From Purshia tridentata (lineage: Eukaryota > Streptophyta > Magnoliopsida > Rosales > Rosaceae): a stretch of 60,927 bases of DNA. This document shows, in pieces, positions 47,296 to 58,285 of the stretch (position 1 is its first letter; each line of letters begins with the position of its first letter). The position numbers and the translations under genes are program-made. Location: positions 40,001 to 100,927 of the forward strand of contig QANT01003154.1 of assembly GCA_003254885.1 (NCBI GenBank), in the 5' to 3' direction. The notes beneath the pieces are model-generated. The model was not told where the DNA came from and made no database searches. It worked only from the letters and a program-made list of their open reading frames with translations.

Positions 47296-49407
47296 CTAAA
47301 TTGGTTCATCAAGTTCAACTGTTTGGGATCTTACCATGTTTCCTTGTAGCTGATGCATTGCAGCTTGGGCTTCATCAAACTCTTGCTCTGATTGAACACC
47401 GGAAAAGAATACCTGAATAGTATTTTTATTTTCAATCCAGCTTAACCCAGGATCCTTTTCCAATGGCAGTGCTCTAATCTTTCTCCTCATTTCTACAACA
47501 CTATCCCATTTTCCTGCAGCAGCATAGAGATTTGATAGCAAGATATGTGTTGCACTGTCTGCTGCATTTATACTTAAAACCTGCTCTGCAGCATGAACTC
47601 CTATTTTCAAATTTTTATTGATGACACATGAACTTAGCAAGGTTCTCCATAGTTCAAGATTTTCTTCCTTAAACAGTGAATTGAGAATAAGTTCCTCTGC
47701 CTCATCTAATAATCGAGCTCGACTTAGCAAACTTACCATGCAAGAGTAGTGCTTAGGCCCAGGTGCAATACCATTTTCCTTCATACAATTCCACAAGAAT
47801 TTTCCTACTTCAACCAACCCACTGTGGTTGCAAGCTGAGAGTAGAGACAGAAATGTTACTTGGTCTGCTCTGTAACCATGTTTTTCTATCTCAAAAAAGA
47901 GCTTCAATGCTTCCTCTGCCATGCCATGGTGACTATATCCTCCTAGCATTGAGTTCCAGCATTTCAAATCGGGGTTTGAAACTTGGGAAAATATAGAATA
48001 AGCAGCTTCAAGGCTACCATTTTTTGCATACATATCCACCAGACTCCCACAAACAGACATTTCAACATCGTATCCTGCTTTTACAGCCTGTGAGTGGAAC
48101 ATCTCACCTTGTTTTAACATGGCAAGGTCAGAACAAGCACTCAAAGCTGCAGAGAGAGCAAAGCTGTCAATCTTATGGCCTTCCTGGCACATTTCATAAA
48201 AGAGCTTAATTGCACTCTCCCCATCAGCCAATCTCGAATAACCCATGATCATCTCAGTCCAAAGAACAACATCCTTCTCTGAAATGGAATAGAAGACCTT
48301 TTGAGCATCAGTGGTTTCACCATGTTTGAAATACATAGACACTAGTGTAGTTCCAACAAAAACACTCTTCTCGAATCCTGTTTTTATGACTTGGGCATGA
48401 AGAGGTTTACCATAGTCAGAAATTAGGTATGCACCTGTGGAGGATATGATAGCTGCAAAAGTATATTCACCTGGTTTAAGATGAGATGTTTTCTTGAACC
48501 GGACAAACAAATCCATGGCCTTCTCTCCATCCCCGTTTTCTGAATACCCAGAAATCATTGTGTTCCATGAAACCAAATCCGGGTTGCACATTCTGCTAAA
48601 CACACTAAATGCTGCTCGGATATCACCGGAATTGCAATACATTTCCAGCAGGGAATTCTGCAAAGTAATATCAGCTAGTGTGCTTGAAACAATGACTCGG
48701 GCATGGATGAGTTTCCCCAGATAAAAATATCTTAATCTGCTACACACAATCAAAACCATTGAATACGTAAATTGAGTAGGAAAAATTCCAGTCCTCAACA
48801 TGCCATCAAAGAGCAAAAGCCCTTCCTTGGTCTCATCATTCTTCAAATTCCCAAAAATCATAGAATTCCAAGTGACAACATCTTTATCAACAATCCCCCC
48901 AAAAACTCTCTTCGCGGAGTCCAAATCCCCACAGTTGGAGTACATTCCAAGTAGAGAGGTCTGAATACATAAATCATTCACGAATCCAAATTTCACCACT
49001 TGACTATGAATCAAAGAGCCAATCAACCAATCCTCAAGCGTACAAGACGCCTGCAGTAAGCTTGTGAAAGTTGAACCATTTGGCCTAAGACACTCAACCC
49101 CCATTTGGTTAAGCACTTCAAATGCCAAAAGTGCACTGTATGAATCTCGGGAATAGGCTGCAATGAGCGCATTGAAAGAAACAAGATTTCTCTGAGGCAT
49201 TTTGTCGAATATCATCCGGGAGTCCCCGAGTGAACCGCATCGCGCATACATGGACAGGATATTGTTGCACAGATACGGTGTCCGCCAGCCGACAATGGTG
49301 GTGTTTAGGAGGAGAGCGTGTAACTGACGCGCTTGTTTCAGTGAGGTAATGGAGGTGCATTTTTGTATTAGAGCTGCTAAGAAATAGGTTTCATAAAACG
49401 GTGGCAT
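47296..49407 (-). CDS. Pentatricopeptide repeat protein, PLS class with E domain (703 aa)
   Basis: One intronless frame starting MPPFYETYFLAALIQ, with tandem PPR motifs along most of its length (NNILSMYARCGSL, LVSFNALIAAYSR, DVVTWNSMIFG, LVSWNTMISGYSEN, DVVLWTEMIMGYSR and so on). It ends in an E-type region (HYSCMVSLLSRA, LELWRTLLSSC, ILLSNLYAAAGKW, DPGLSWIE) without a DYW deaminase domain. PLS-class PPR proteins bind organellar RNA and commonly act in C-to-U editing; E-type members lacking DYW need a deaminase supplied in trans. It closely resembles my recollection of Arabidopsis At3g50420. It is divergent from the Lines-like gene, with only 166 bp between the two ATGs. Mitochondrial or plastid import is expected but no clear targeting peptide was judged. 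Confidence 0.93.
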   Translation of the reverse strand: MPPFYETYFLAALIQKCTSITSLKQARQLHALLLNTTIVGWRTPYLCNNILSMYARCGSLGDSRMIFDKMPQRNLVSFNALIAAYSRDSYSALLAFEVLNQMGVECLRPNGSTFTSLLQASCTLEDWLIGSLIHSQVVKFGFVNDLCIQTSLLGMYSNCGDLDSAKRVFGGIVDKDVVTWNSMIFGNLKNDETKEGLLLFDGMLRTGIFPTQFTYSMVLIVCSRLRYFYLGKLIHARVIVSSTLADITLQNSLLEMYCNSGDIRAAFSVFSRMCNPDLVSWNTMISGYSENGDGEKAMDLFVRFKKTSHLKPGEYTFAAIISSTGAYLISDYGKPLHAQVIKTGFEKSVFVGTTLVSMYFKHGETTDAQKVFYSISEKDVVLWTEMIMGYSRLADGESAIKLFYEMCQEGHKIDSFALSAALSACSDLAMLKQGEMFHSQAVKAGYDVEMSVCGSLVDMYAKNGSLEAAYSIFSQVSNPDLKCWNSMLGGYSHHGMAEEALKLFFEIEKHGYRADQVTFLSLLSACNHSGLVEVGKFLWNCMKENGIAPGPKHYSCMVSLLSRARLLDEAEELILNSLFKEENLELWRTLLSSCVINKNLKIGVHAAEQVLSINAADSATHILLSNLYAAAGKWDSVVEMRRKIRALPLEKDPGLSWIENKNTIQVFFSGVQSEQEFDEAQAAMHQLQGNMVRSQTVELDEPI

Positions 49408-49573
49408 ATAAGACTAACGGCCTTTCTTATCTTATTTTACCCGCCAAAAGTAAGTGGTTTGGTTAGTAGCACAAATTGCAATATATCAGTCTTCAAAACG
49501 CACCGTTTCTCCCTCTCTGGACTCTCAGTTTTAAAGCTGAGGGGAAAAGCTCTCTTTTTCTCGCCGATTGAAA
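49408..49573. promoter_or_regulatory. 166-bp bidirectional promoter region
   Basis: The ATGs of the minus-strand PPR gene (49407) and the plus-strand Lines-like gene (49574) are only 166 bp apart, so both leaders and core promoters must share this space. No TATA box stands out in either direction. Confidence 0.7.
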
Positions 49574-49915
49574 ATGTGCAGTGAAACGAAGCTCTTGCAG
49601 CTCTACCGTCTGATCGATGACTCTCTCCGTCCGTACACTGTAAGTTCCGTCGCACTCCTCCATATAGACGGTGTCGTCTCCTCGATTGTTTCAGCACCTC
49701 AAACCTCTTTTGCTTTCCAGGAACACGGTGTCGTTTTGGTGTCCAAGGAGAGAGAGCTTCTGGTCACCCTCTCTCAGGTTCTCTATCGCACTTCACCACT
49801 TTACAGAATCCTCTTTTTCTTCATGTACTTAATATAATCCATAATTTCAATCAATTGCAGGTTCTTCGACAAGTCAAGCTCTGGGCCCAAGCACTCGATT
49901 CCGACTCCGATAATG

Positions 49916-49946
<31 letters not shown>

Positions 49947-52900
49947 AAGCTGCAAATTCGACTTTCTGTAGCGACAAAACTCCGCAAAGGTGTAAACTTT
50001 TAAGTGTTAACTTAATCTTGTGATCAGGGCGTGGTGATAGGATTAGATTGTGAGAGTGATCGCATGTGCCTGACAAAAATCGTAACTCACTTGGTAAGTT
50101 AAATTTTTTTTTTCTTTTTTCTTTTTTTTTCCTAAATGAATTATATATTTTTTGTATCGCAGTCTATATAAGCTTCAAATGTTGTTGCTTTTGCAACAGA
50201 TAGTTTTGCTAACAATGGAGAGTCAATATGTCAAGCATGTGGCGTGCAATGTTCTAGTTTCTGTCTCGGAATTCTTGGCCTCTTCGGTATGTTACGATTT
50301 CACTGCCTCAGAGAATGTAAATATTATGGCATATTTGGAAATTTACTAGTATTTTCTGCTTCATTGTCTTAGCTATATGTGTTTTATAGGGAAGCAACTG
50401 GGATGTCTTTATTCGTTTATTGTGTGTTTGTATGGATTTGGCGATCACTGTGGCGATTTCATGTCCATCATCACCTTTGACAACTGGAGCTGATGATCTT
50501 CAATCTGGTTCATCGAGTTTAGTTCTTGTGTTAAGACGTAAGATTGAAAATGCTGACTCGTCTGTAGCGGCTGGTGTTGTTGGGGTTTTACGTGATATAC
50601 GGAAATATTTGAAGTCAGAGAATAATGATGAACTTGTTGAAGTGTTCTTTAATTCTGTCAATTATTGTCTTTCAACTGTGCGTTGGGATTTATTACATGA
50701 GATTCATGTTGGTCCAAATGCTGATGCTCAAAAAAGCTCCAGTGCAGATGTTTTATTTCGAAGATCCTTGTTTCTAGGAAATTTGATTCAGTTTCTGTGT
50801 TCCCTGGTTGAGCAAAGTGGTTCTGTGGAAGCTGCAGGTGGATCTGTAGACAAGCATCATCCACTTTTTGCTACAATCATCAACCTTGTGCCCAAGCTTT
50901 TATGTTGGTGCCTTGGTGAGCAAGCAGACTGTGTTTACTTTAACAAGAGCATCTCTCAATACTTTAGACACAAGTTATTGGTATGAATTAACCCAAGTCT
51001 TTTCTTTGTTAATATGGGAACTACTATTTTCCTGGGATAAAGGCCTAATTGAGTTACTTTCTTCCTAAAGGCCTAATTGAGTTACTACTACCTACTATTT
51101 TCCTGGGTAAAGGCCTAATTGAGCGAGGTTGATGCTAGTGGAGATTTTTTTCTTCTTTGAAATATTTATTATCTCTTATAAAATTTTTCTCTGTCTTTCT
51201 ATTATGAGAATTTTATATGTTCTCCATATTGATAGTTTTGCAATGATGTTTACATAAATCTAAAAAAGAAAACAATTTTCTTAACTAGTTTTGACAACAA
51301 TTAGTTGGGAATGTGAAATATTTGTGAATATCTATTAAATTATCTACCATAGAATTTGATTGCTAGTACATTGTGCCAAACATTTCCTGCAGGTGCTAAT
51401 GATCAGGCTTATTTCCCAAGGTCTGGAATGCCCAATTCTTGTTTCATGGTTGCAACTTATCCATAATTACTTTGGAGAGATTTTGCAGCAACCCATTACT
51501 CTTGAGTATGATCAGGATGATTGTCTGGAAGGCTCTCCATTTCTATCCAGTGTTTCTGATGCAGAAGTAAATAGTCTATGTTCCCGACATCTGCAAAGAC
51601 AGGCCGTTTTCCTTTTTCTGAGGTGTTCTTTTAGTTTGATTAGCTCAAGAAGAGGCGCTAACAAGAAATGTGCTTGTGCACAATGGAACTTATGCTTGAC
51701 CTGTGACTCAAACGTAGAGCTGCAGTGTTGTGGAAGAAAGAAAGGTCTGTTGGAACTCTATAAATGGCTTCAAGGGCAGCTTCCAACTGATATGTTGGTG
51801 GACCATGAGATGTATTTTGAAATATGTGTTGATTTTGCCAAATCCTTCGTCCAACTATATATCAAAGAGGTATATGTATATCTCTCTTTCTCATTATGTT
51901 TTTTAATTTTTGATATCTGTGTATCCTACTTTGTAGTGTATTTGGCTTATTTCTGTTGCTTTGGAGGATTGCGTAATATGTTTTAGTGTACTAAAAATTT
52001 CATGATTATTCTTCTTGATTTTACTTTGTATATTTACTTTCCCATGTCCTTTATTTACTCATTTGGCTTGAAACAAATAGGGTAAATTTAAATAAATGTG
52101 TCTGATGATCGTACACTTATATGTTATTTATTGGATTTGTTTAGTGTGGAATCCTTGGATACTTTTAACATACAGTATCTTTGCAATATGTGCATTCATA
52201 TGGGTTGTAGAAGGAACTTGAGAAATCCAGTGAAGAAATATGGGAGTGTCTAGATCATGCAGATTATTAATTAGCGATTCGCTGATTTTTTAAGAACCTA
52301 AAACTAAAAGACTATTCTTTTTGTTAATTTTAAGAATGAGTAGTTTTTTTTTTCTTCATTTTTTTTGGCCAAACATATGTATGTAAATACCTTAAAACCT
52401 TATGCAGAGATAGTTCAGGGTGTTGAATCTGGGACCTTTGGTTACTGATCCCAGGGTCTCAACCAACTACTCTGCCTGTGCGGGTTGAAGAGACAATGAA
52501 TAGTTAAGGCTTTTAGGGCTCAAACAGTCCCCTATTTTGATTGATGGGTATGGACCAGGGATGTCTATTGATCAATTATAGTGGAGTATGTTCCCACCTC
52601 GCACCCTTCTTTCTTTTTCTTCTATAGGGGTTCCCAACCAGTTATCTTAGCTTTTCATTATGTTCATCATGTTGTCCAACAAGTTTGCATACTAAGTTAT
52701 GTAGTATTGTGTTTTTTTCCTTCTTTGCCATATTATTTACAGTTTTTTGTTAGACCTATGTCCTCATATCTTGGCTCATGCTTGATCTGTAGGATGATGT
52801 ATTATTCAAAGTGCTCTTGCAATTGCTTTGTGTACCTTCTTGTGCAGAGGAACAGTAAGTAACAAATATCCCTTGTTATTCCATTCTTGTAAAATGTATC

Positions 52901-54172
52901 ATCACAAATTCCTTTTAACAGATTTTTGGGGTTTAATATAGGTTTGAAAAGGAAAAGGGAGCATTTCAGGATTCAAAGGGCAATATGCTTTTTCGTGTCT
53001 CAGATCTTTTCAATCCCGTACTTTTATTCCATCTATTTCTTGTAGAGGCAAGATCTTCATATTGCATACCCTGATTTGCACCTCCTCATGTTTCCTACTT
53101 GTTAATTTGAAATAAATAGTATTAGGGAAAAAAGAAATCATTGAGGGGTTATCACATTTTTTTTCTTATTTGCAGTTAAGCTATGACCATCAGGTGCTTC
53201 TTGATTACCTTATTTCAAAAGATACCGGAATCAGTTGTGCAGAATATCTTTTAAGGTCAAAGTTCTAGTTCCCTTCTATTAACTTATGAAAGCTAAATTG
53301 CAGTTCGCTACTTTGTGCTTGGTTCAACCCTTAGGCTTTTCTGCTATTCACTATCGATTGTTACCCAGGATAAGCTTTATTGTGGTTTTATTATTTATTA
53401 CGTTAATCATGAATATAAGAAAAATGGTGAACTAAACTATAAAGCTTCTTTGATAAAAATAAAACAAAATAAAAAACCCACAAGGCATGAACCCTGTGCT
53501 TTAAATGACCTCTTTACTAATAAGCAAAACAGAAGGAAATAAAAAAAATTCAGTTGACCCAAGAAAGTTTGCAACTCATTGTATCTTTGACTTGCTTCGT
53601 AATGTCCTTAATGCATTCTCTCTCATAGGTGTTTGCGTAAAGTGTGTGATTCATGGAGCTTATTTGTGGAATTTTCAGTGGGTGGACAAGCTACAAATCA
53701 ATCGACTTTCAAGAAAAGAAAAGTTTCATTGCATGGCTCGAGCAGAGAGGATGCTTTTGCACCAGCAAAAAATCATGGATTTTTTACATTTCTTGAAGAT
53801 GAATCTGACAAAGAAAGTAAATGTGGCTGCAATAACATTCGAAATGCAGGACAGTATTTCAAGGAAGCCAAAGAGTGCTTACTTTCATTGAAAATTTCGA
53901 TTGAAAGTCTTCATCTAAAGAACCTGTTTCCCTACAATCCTAATGTTCTTCTGAACCGGTGCGTCTCCTTGAATTTAGTTCCGATATGAAAACTACTGAA
54001 TACTCTTACAATGGAGTTTAATTTTATTTTTAATTCAGATAACATTTTGCTTTTGCTTTTGCATTTACTTTCATTCATTCCTTGTGAACTTGACGTGCCT
54101 GAACTGAAATACTTGCTCTTTACTTGCAGCTTAACAAGATTTCAGGAACTCTGTTTTGAGGAAGAGAAATAA
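49574..54172 (+). CDS. Lines-like protein (672 aa, 12 exons)
   Basis: Exons are 49574-49639, 49721-49777, 49861-49914, 50028-50093, 50200-50286, 50390-50980, 51393-51869, 52793-52854, 52942-53047, 53176-53255, 53629-53958 and 54130-54172; all phases agree. The segment YDHQVLLDYLISKD, TGISCAEYLLRCL and KVCDSW (exons 10-11) is what I associate with the C-terminal domain of the Lines/LINS1 family, and the C-terminus LTRFQELCFEEEK fits. The plant role is unknown to me; Drosophila Lines acts in Wingless and Hedgehog responses. A Cys-rich patch (KKCACAQWNLCLTCDS) lies in exon 7. Intron 9 appears to use a GC donor. Intron 1 is 81 nt, in frame and stop-free. By position it corresponds to At3g50430. 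Family call is from memory of motifs, not an alignment. Confidence 0.75.
49917..49946. repeat. (TC)n microsatellite in Lines-like intron 3
   Basis: A CT run starting just after the donor site. The short distance to the splice site leaves little room for length change toward the exon. Confidence 0.9.
51020..51124. repeat. Local triplication in Lines-like intron 6
   Basis: AAAGGCCTAATTGAG occurs three times (ending near 51053, 51081 and 51124), the outer two preceded by CTACTATTTTCCTGGG. Confidence 0.85.
52370..52495 (-). mobile_element. Possible tRNA-derived SINE in Lines-like intron 7
   Basis: On the minus strand GGCAGAGTAGTTGGTTGAGA (box A like, about 52477-52458) is followed by GGTCCCAGATTCAACACCC (box B like, about 52436-52418), the normal order and spacing of a Pol III internal promoter. 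The matches are imperfect, so this is an old copy. Confidence 0.5.
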
Positions 54173-55329
54173 ACTTCTCAAAGAATGGAGAAACTTCTTG
54201 TTTGAACTTCCAGCATGAATTTTTGCAGAGCATCATTTATTCCTTTGAAGATGAAGCAATTAAATGAGATCCTGCACGCCAACCAGTGAGGCCTGGTCTT
54301 TAGAGGTGTTATGTGAAGATGTTACAAGGCAACTATGACAGAGTCAGACAGACAATGCTGGAAGGAGTGCTTTTAGATCCTCACAACTTTATGGGGTCAT
54401 ATATGGAGATTTTTCAGAAGAGGTGATTGCACTTTTGGATTAACGTTGTGCAGTGAATGAGCAGATGAACAAGCCCTGTTCTTAGGAAATTTAGAGTATC
54501 TGTATATAATTGTTAATGTTGTTCTCTTTTTTTCTTTTCTGTCCTAAGAATAGGGGAGGGGAAGAACTTCATTTTGTAGCACAGTTAAAAGCCTGCATCT
54601 AAGATTGGAAAGAATTATCAATTGAGTTAAATTAGAATAGATTCTCAAGGTGTCAAATGTGAATGCCAATAACAGTACATGTGAAGCTCGAGGTGAAAAG
54701 TATTCTACAATCTTTTCACTGATGGGGCCTTGGTAATTAAGGGAAGAATACATAGAAAAAGGCATCTATTGGAGCAGTGGATGCCTAGGATTAAAGGTGG
54801 CAACGCTACAGAACTCACTAGGTCACAAGGTGACAGACACCTCCGGACTTGGCTGCATCTGAAGATAAGAGTCATCCAAGAAAATATATATATATATATG
54901 ATAAAGGAGGATTTACAAAGTGCATACACAACTGACAATAAAACAACAGATAAAGATAAAGACGTGGCTCTGGTCTGATCTGATCACATGATCATGTTTT
55001 CTCTCTAAACCACTTGAGCTGCACTTCTCCTTCCTACAGGAGATTGTTGAAAAGGACTAATTTGTACAATGTTTCCCCAAAGTATGAGCTTCTTGTTGAA
55101 AGGTACTAATAGTCAGCAAGGAATATTAGTCTACACTACACGTACACCAAAGCTGAATATATCTTTGAAACAGTTATTACTCATGGGCATTTCCAAATTT
55201 TCATAATCAGTTACGTGCAGAGTACGTTAATCAAGATTAAGACCTGATTAACTGAACTTTTGGAAAAAATTATGTGAACTTGGAACAAATGGAAATATGG
55301 CAAGGGACCAAAATGAAAGATTTCTCGAG
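54173..55329. other. Lines-like 3' UTR and intergenic DNA
   Basis: The first few hundred bases are probably 3' UTR. The plus-strand frame at 54730-54978 matches nothing I know. A short (AT)n run lies near 54885-54898. Confidence 0.55.
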
Positions 55330-55337
55330 TATATAAG
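55330..55337 (+). promoter_or_regulatory. TATA box of MES-D
   Basis: TATATAAG, 58 bases before the ATG. The same segment followed by CCAAGGAATT recurs before the relic first exon in MES-E. Confidence 0.6.
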
Positions 55338-55394
55338 TAAGACTAGACCAAATGCAAGCCAAGGAATTGAAGAGAGGTTGAGAGGATTAACAAT

Positions 55395-56533
55395 ATGAAG
55401 AAGCATTTTGTGTTGTTTCTTTTATTTCTTTGCTTGGCAACAATTAATTGCACTACCCCATCTCCAAAACCGACCCGAAACCCAAGTGGTGCCAAGAAGC
55501 ACTTTGTGCTGGTTCATGGAGCGGGTCATGGAGCATGGTGTTGGTACAAGGTTGCAACTCTACTCAACTCCACAGGTCACAACGTGACAGCTATAGACCT
55601 GGCAGCCTCCGGAATCAACCCAAAGCAGATACAAGAAATCCATTCCTTCTCGGACTACGTTGAGCCATTGATGAAATTCTTGGCCTCGCTCCCAGAAGAG
55701 GAGAGGGTTGTGCTGGTGGGCCATAGCTTCGGTGGATCTGTCATATCCATTGCCATGGAGACATTCCCTCACAAAATTTCTGCTGCTGTGTTTGCCACCG
55801 CTTTTATGCCTGGTCCTGCCCTCAGTTACCTCACTATATTTGAAAAGGTAATAAATTTTTTTAAATGATTGTGTGTGTGATAGTAACATATTCTATTTTG
55901 TCAGACTGTCATAGAAATTTAGAAGCCCATGTCCTTTTTATCAGTAAATAATATCTTTGAAAAATATACAGATGGGCAGTAGATCGGTTTTGATGGACAC
56001 TCAATATAGATACGATCAGGGGCCTAACAACCCTCCAACCTCAATGCTATTTGGGCCCAAGCTTCTGTCATCAATTTTGTACCAACTCTCGCCACCCGAG
56101 GTTAGTCTTTATGAAACATTATGGTATGCAAAAATGCTAATTAAGAGTCTCAACTTTTTTCATCAACTTTTATTTTTTGCTTTACTGGAAAATATTTGTT
56201 TTTTTTTTTCTCATTTGGTCAGCTAATAGTTTTCCCCATTTGGTGTTTATGTTGAATGAACAGGATTTAACGCTAGCTTTGTCATTGGTGAGATTTAGCC
56301 CTCTCTTTCGTGAAGAAATAAAACTCACAGAGGAGAAATATGGATTGGTCCCAAGAGTATTCATCGTGTGTGACCAAGACCGTTCGATAGAGGAGGACAT
56401 ACAAAGGTGGATGATCAAGAAAAATCCTCCAAATGAAGTGAAAGTGATAAAAGGTTCTGATCACATGCTCATGTTCTCTAAAACGCTGGAGTTCTTCTCC
56501 CACCTCCAGAATATAGCTGAGAAATATTCTTGA
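55395..56533 (+). CDS. MES: MES-D, methylesterase with secretory-type leader (283 aa, 3 exons)
   Basis: Exons are 55395-55847, 55972-56100 and 56264-56533, all phase 0. The N-terminus MKKHFVLFLLFLCLATINCT is a basic start plus hydrophobic core typical of a signal peptide, followed by a Pro-rich linker (PSPKPTRNPSG) and then the hydrolase domain ([15 protein letters not shown]). Most plant MES proteins lack such a leader. The triad is S111, D233 (CDQDRSIEED) and H261 (GSDHMLM). The nucleophile elbow is GHSFGG, not the usual GHSLGG. Exon 2 is 43 codons, against 46 in MES-A to C, so this is a separate subclade shared with MES-E, possibly MES10-like by position beside the PPR and Lines-like genes. 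Substrate unknown. Confidence 0.9.
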
Positions 56534-58129
56534 TTAATTGAAATCATGAGTAAGCTGGCTGTGCACCAGATAACTAGCTAGCTAGGACTAGGAGTTTATG
56601 AAGATAAGAATATAAGTTTTTCTTAATTTGTTAGCTAGCTATTCTTCCAAAAAAAAACATCAAATATGTTTGATGCTATCAATTAATTTTCTCTATTGAT
56701 TCCAAGGTTAATTTTCGTTGCTATTTGGCATGCTTGAGCTTGAAGACGAAGCCTTGAACTGCTGGATATATATATATATATATAGTTTCCATAACTAGGT
56801 ATTAATGGTCAGCATTATGCACATAACGAGACTACCAAGTCACAAATATTGATCTCCTTAATTTTCCAGGAAAAAAACAAAACATGAAAAGAAAAGTCTT
56901 TCTTGGGTCGAATTACGTAAACCTCATCAGATTAGAGTTGGCATATATGAGTATAGTCAAAAATATCTTAAACCGACAAAAGAAATATTCTCGAACGTTA
57001 ATTCTAACCCACACAAAAATAGAAATATTCTCCTACAGCCACATGAGGTATATATAGACGCATCAGTATCAACTCAAAAGCTCATTACCTCAAGGAAGAA
57101 AGTCCTGAAATTATCCAAGCTAATTTTCAATGGAAATGGATGCATTTAAAGCTGGGTTTAAGGGTCTTCTATGAAATTATTTAGCACACATGGATATCGG
57201 ATAAATTATAAATTCCTTTGCACCAAAAACAAAATTAGAAATCCCTGAAACCCAGCTTCTTCAAATCCTTGAATTTTCAGCGAAAATTAAATATAAAGAT
57301 TAAATTTCTAAAGTTATGAAAATCAACATTTGAAGAAATGAAAAAAGAAGAAGCAAGAATAGACGGTATGAACAAGAATGAAGAGGAGAGCTGATGTTTG
57401 ATTGTTTACTAGTATTTTCTTGTTGATTCTACTTACATATGAGCAATGGAAGAGAAGGTATGACGAGAAAAAACTAAAAACAAAAGGGTTTAATTTAATT
57501 TAGCTTTTTAGAAGCTAGTATTTAAATATCCGAACCTTTATAAAAAAACTTTTACTCATTTAACAAAAGGCAGAGAGTTTTGATGTCACAGTCAGCTTTG
57601 GCTAGCTTTCTTAAATGATGGGGTCCAAAAAGGTTAAATCCATTAAAATTTAGAATCCATCAAAATGCAAAGAAAATTGGCTTAAATTTTCATAGCTTTT
57701 GTTATTTAAACAAAATTTATTTAAATTCAAAAAATTCACCAAAATTCACCAAATAATAAAATTTATGAGTTTTTTAAAATACTTCTATTTTATTAGAATC
57801 TATTTAAAATCTGAATTAGAGACACCTAAATTTATATGAAATCTATTAGAATTTGAGCGGAAGACACCCAATTTTTATAGACTTTTAAAATCTTGAATTG
57901 AATATCTCTAGATTTTTTTGGAATTCAAAATCTTTTAAAATTCATTAGAATTCTAATATAATACATCCCTCTTAATTGCTCTAGAGAATCAGAACTTTGC
58001 TATATATATATTGCTACCTATCTTGGAAATATTATTTAATATTTTACACATAGACTAAACTTAAATCTATCTTTTAACCAAAATTAAGATATGATTATTT
58101 GAATATGTAGGTTTCTATCACATGACGCC
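56534..58129. other. Intergenic DNA between MES-D and MES-E
   Basis: No gene is supported. It has a (TA)n run at about 56767-56785 and an AT-rich repeat-like stretch at about 57600-57975. Confidence 0.55.
57600..57975. mobile_element. Possible degenerate MITE
   Basis: The stretch is dominated by variants of TTTAAAATC and TAGAATTC with internal GGGTGTCTTCC-like and GGGATGTATTATAT ends on the minus strand, a style common in plant MITEs. No reliable TIR pair or target duplication was found. Confidence 0.3.
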
Positions 58130-58137
58130 TATATAAG
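58130..58137 (+). promoter_or_regulatory. TATA box upstream of the MES-E mini-exon
   Basis: TATATAAG, about 155 bases before the ATG at 58286. It supports a transcript starting well upstream of the main coding exon. The leader carries a 20-bp tandem duplication (CCATTGAGAGATAGAGCATT at 58184 and 58204). Confidence 0.5.
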
Positions 58138-58285
58138 ACAAGGTCACCTGCTCTCACTACTTAATCAGTTCAAATTTCTTTCTCCATTGAGAGATAGAGC
58201 ATTCCATTGAGAGATAGAGCATATATACAGACTATTGGAGAGAGTGACTGACTTGTCTTACCAGGCTAGATCAAACCCGAAGGAG

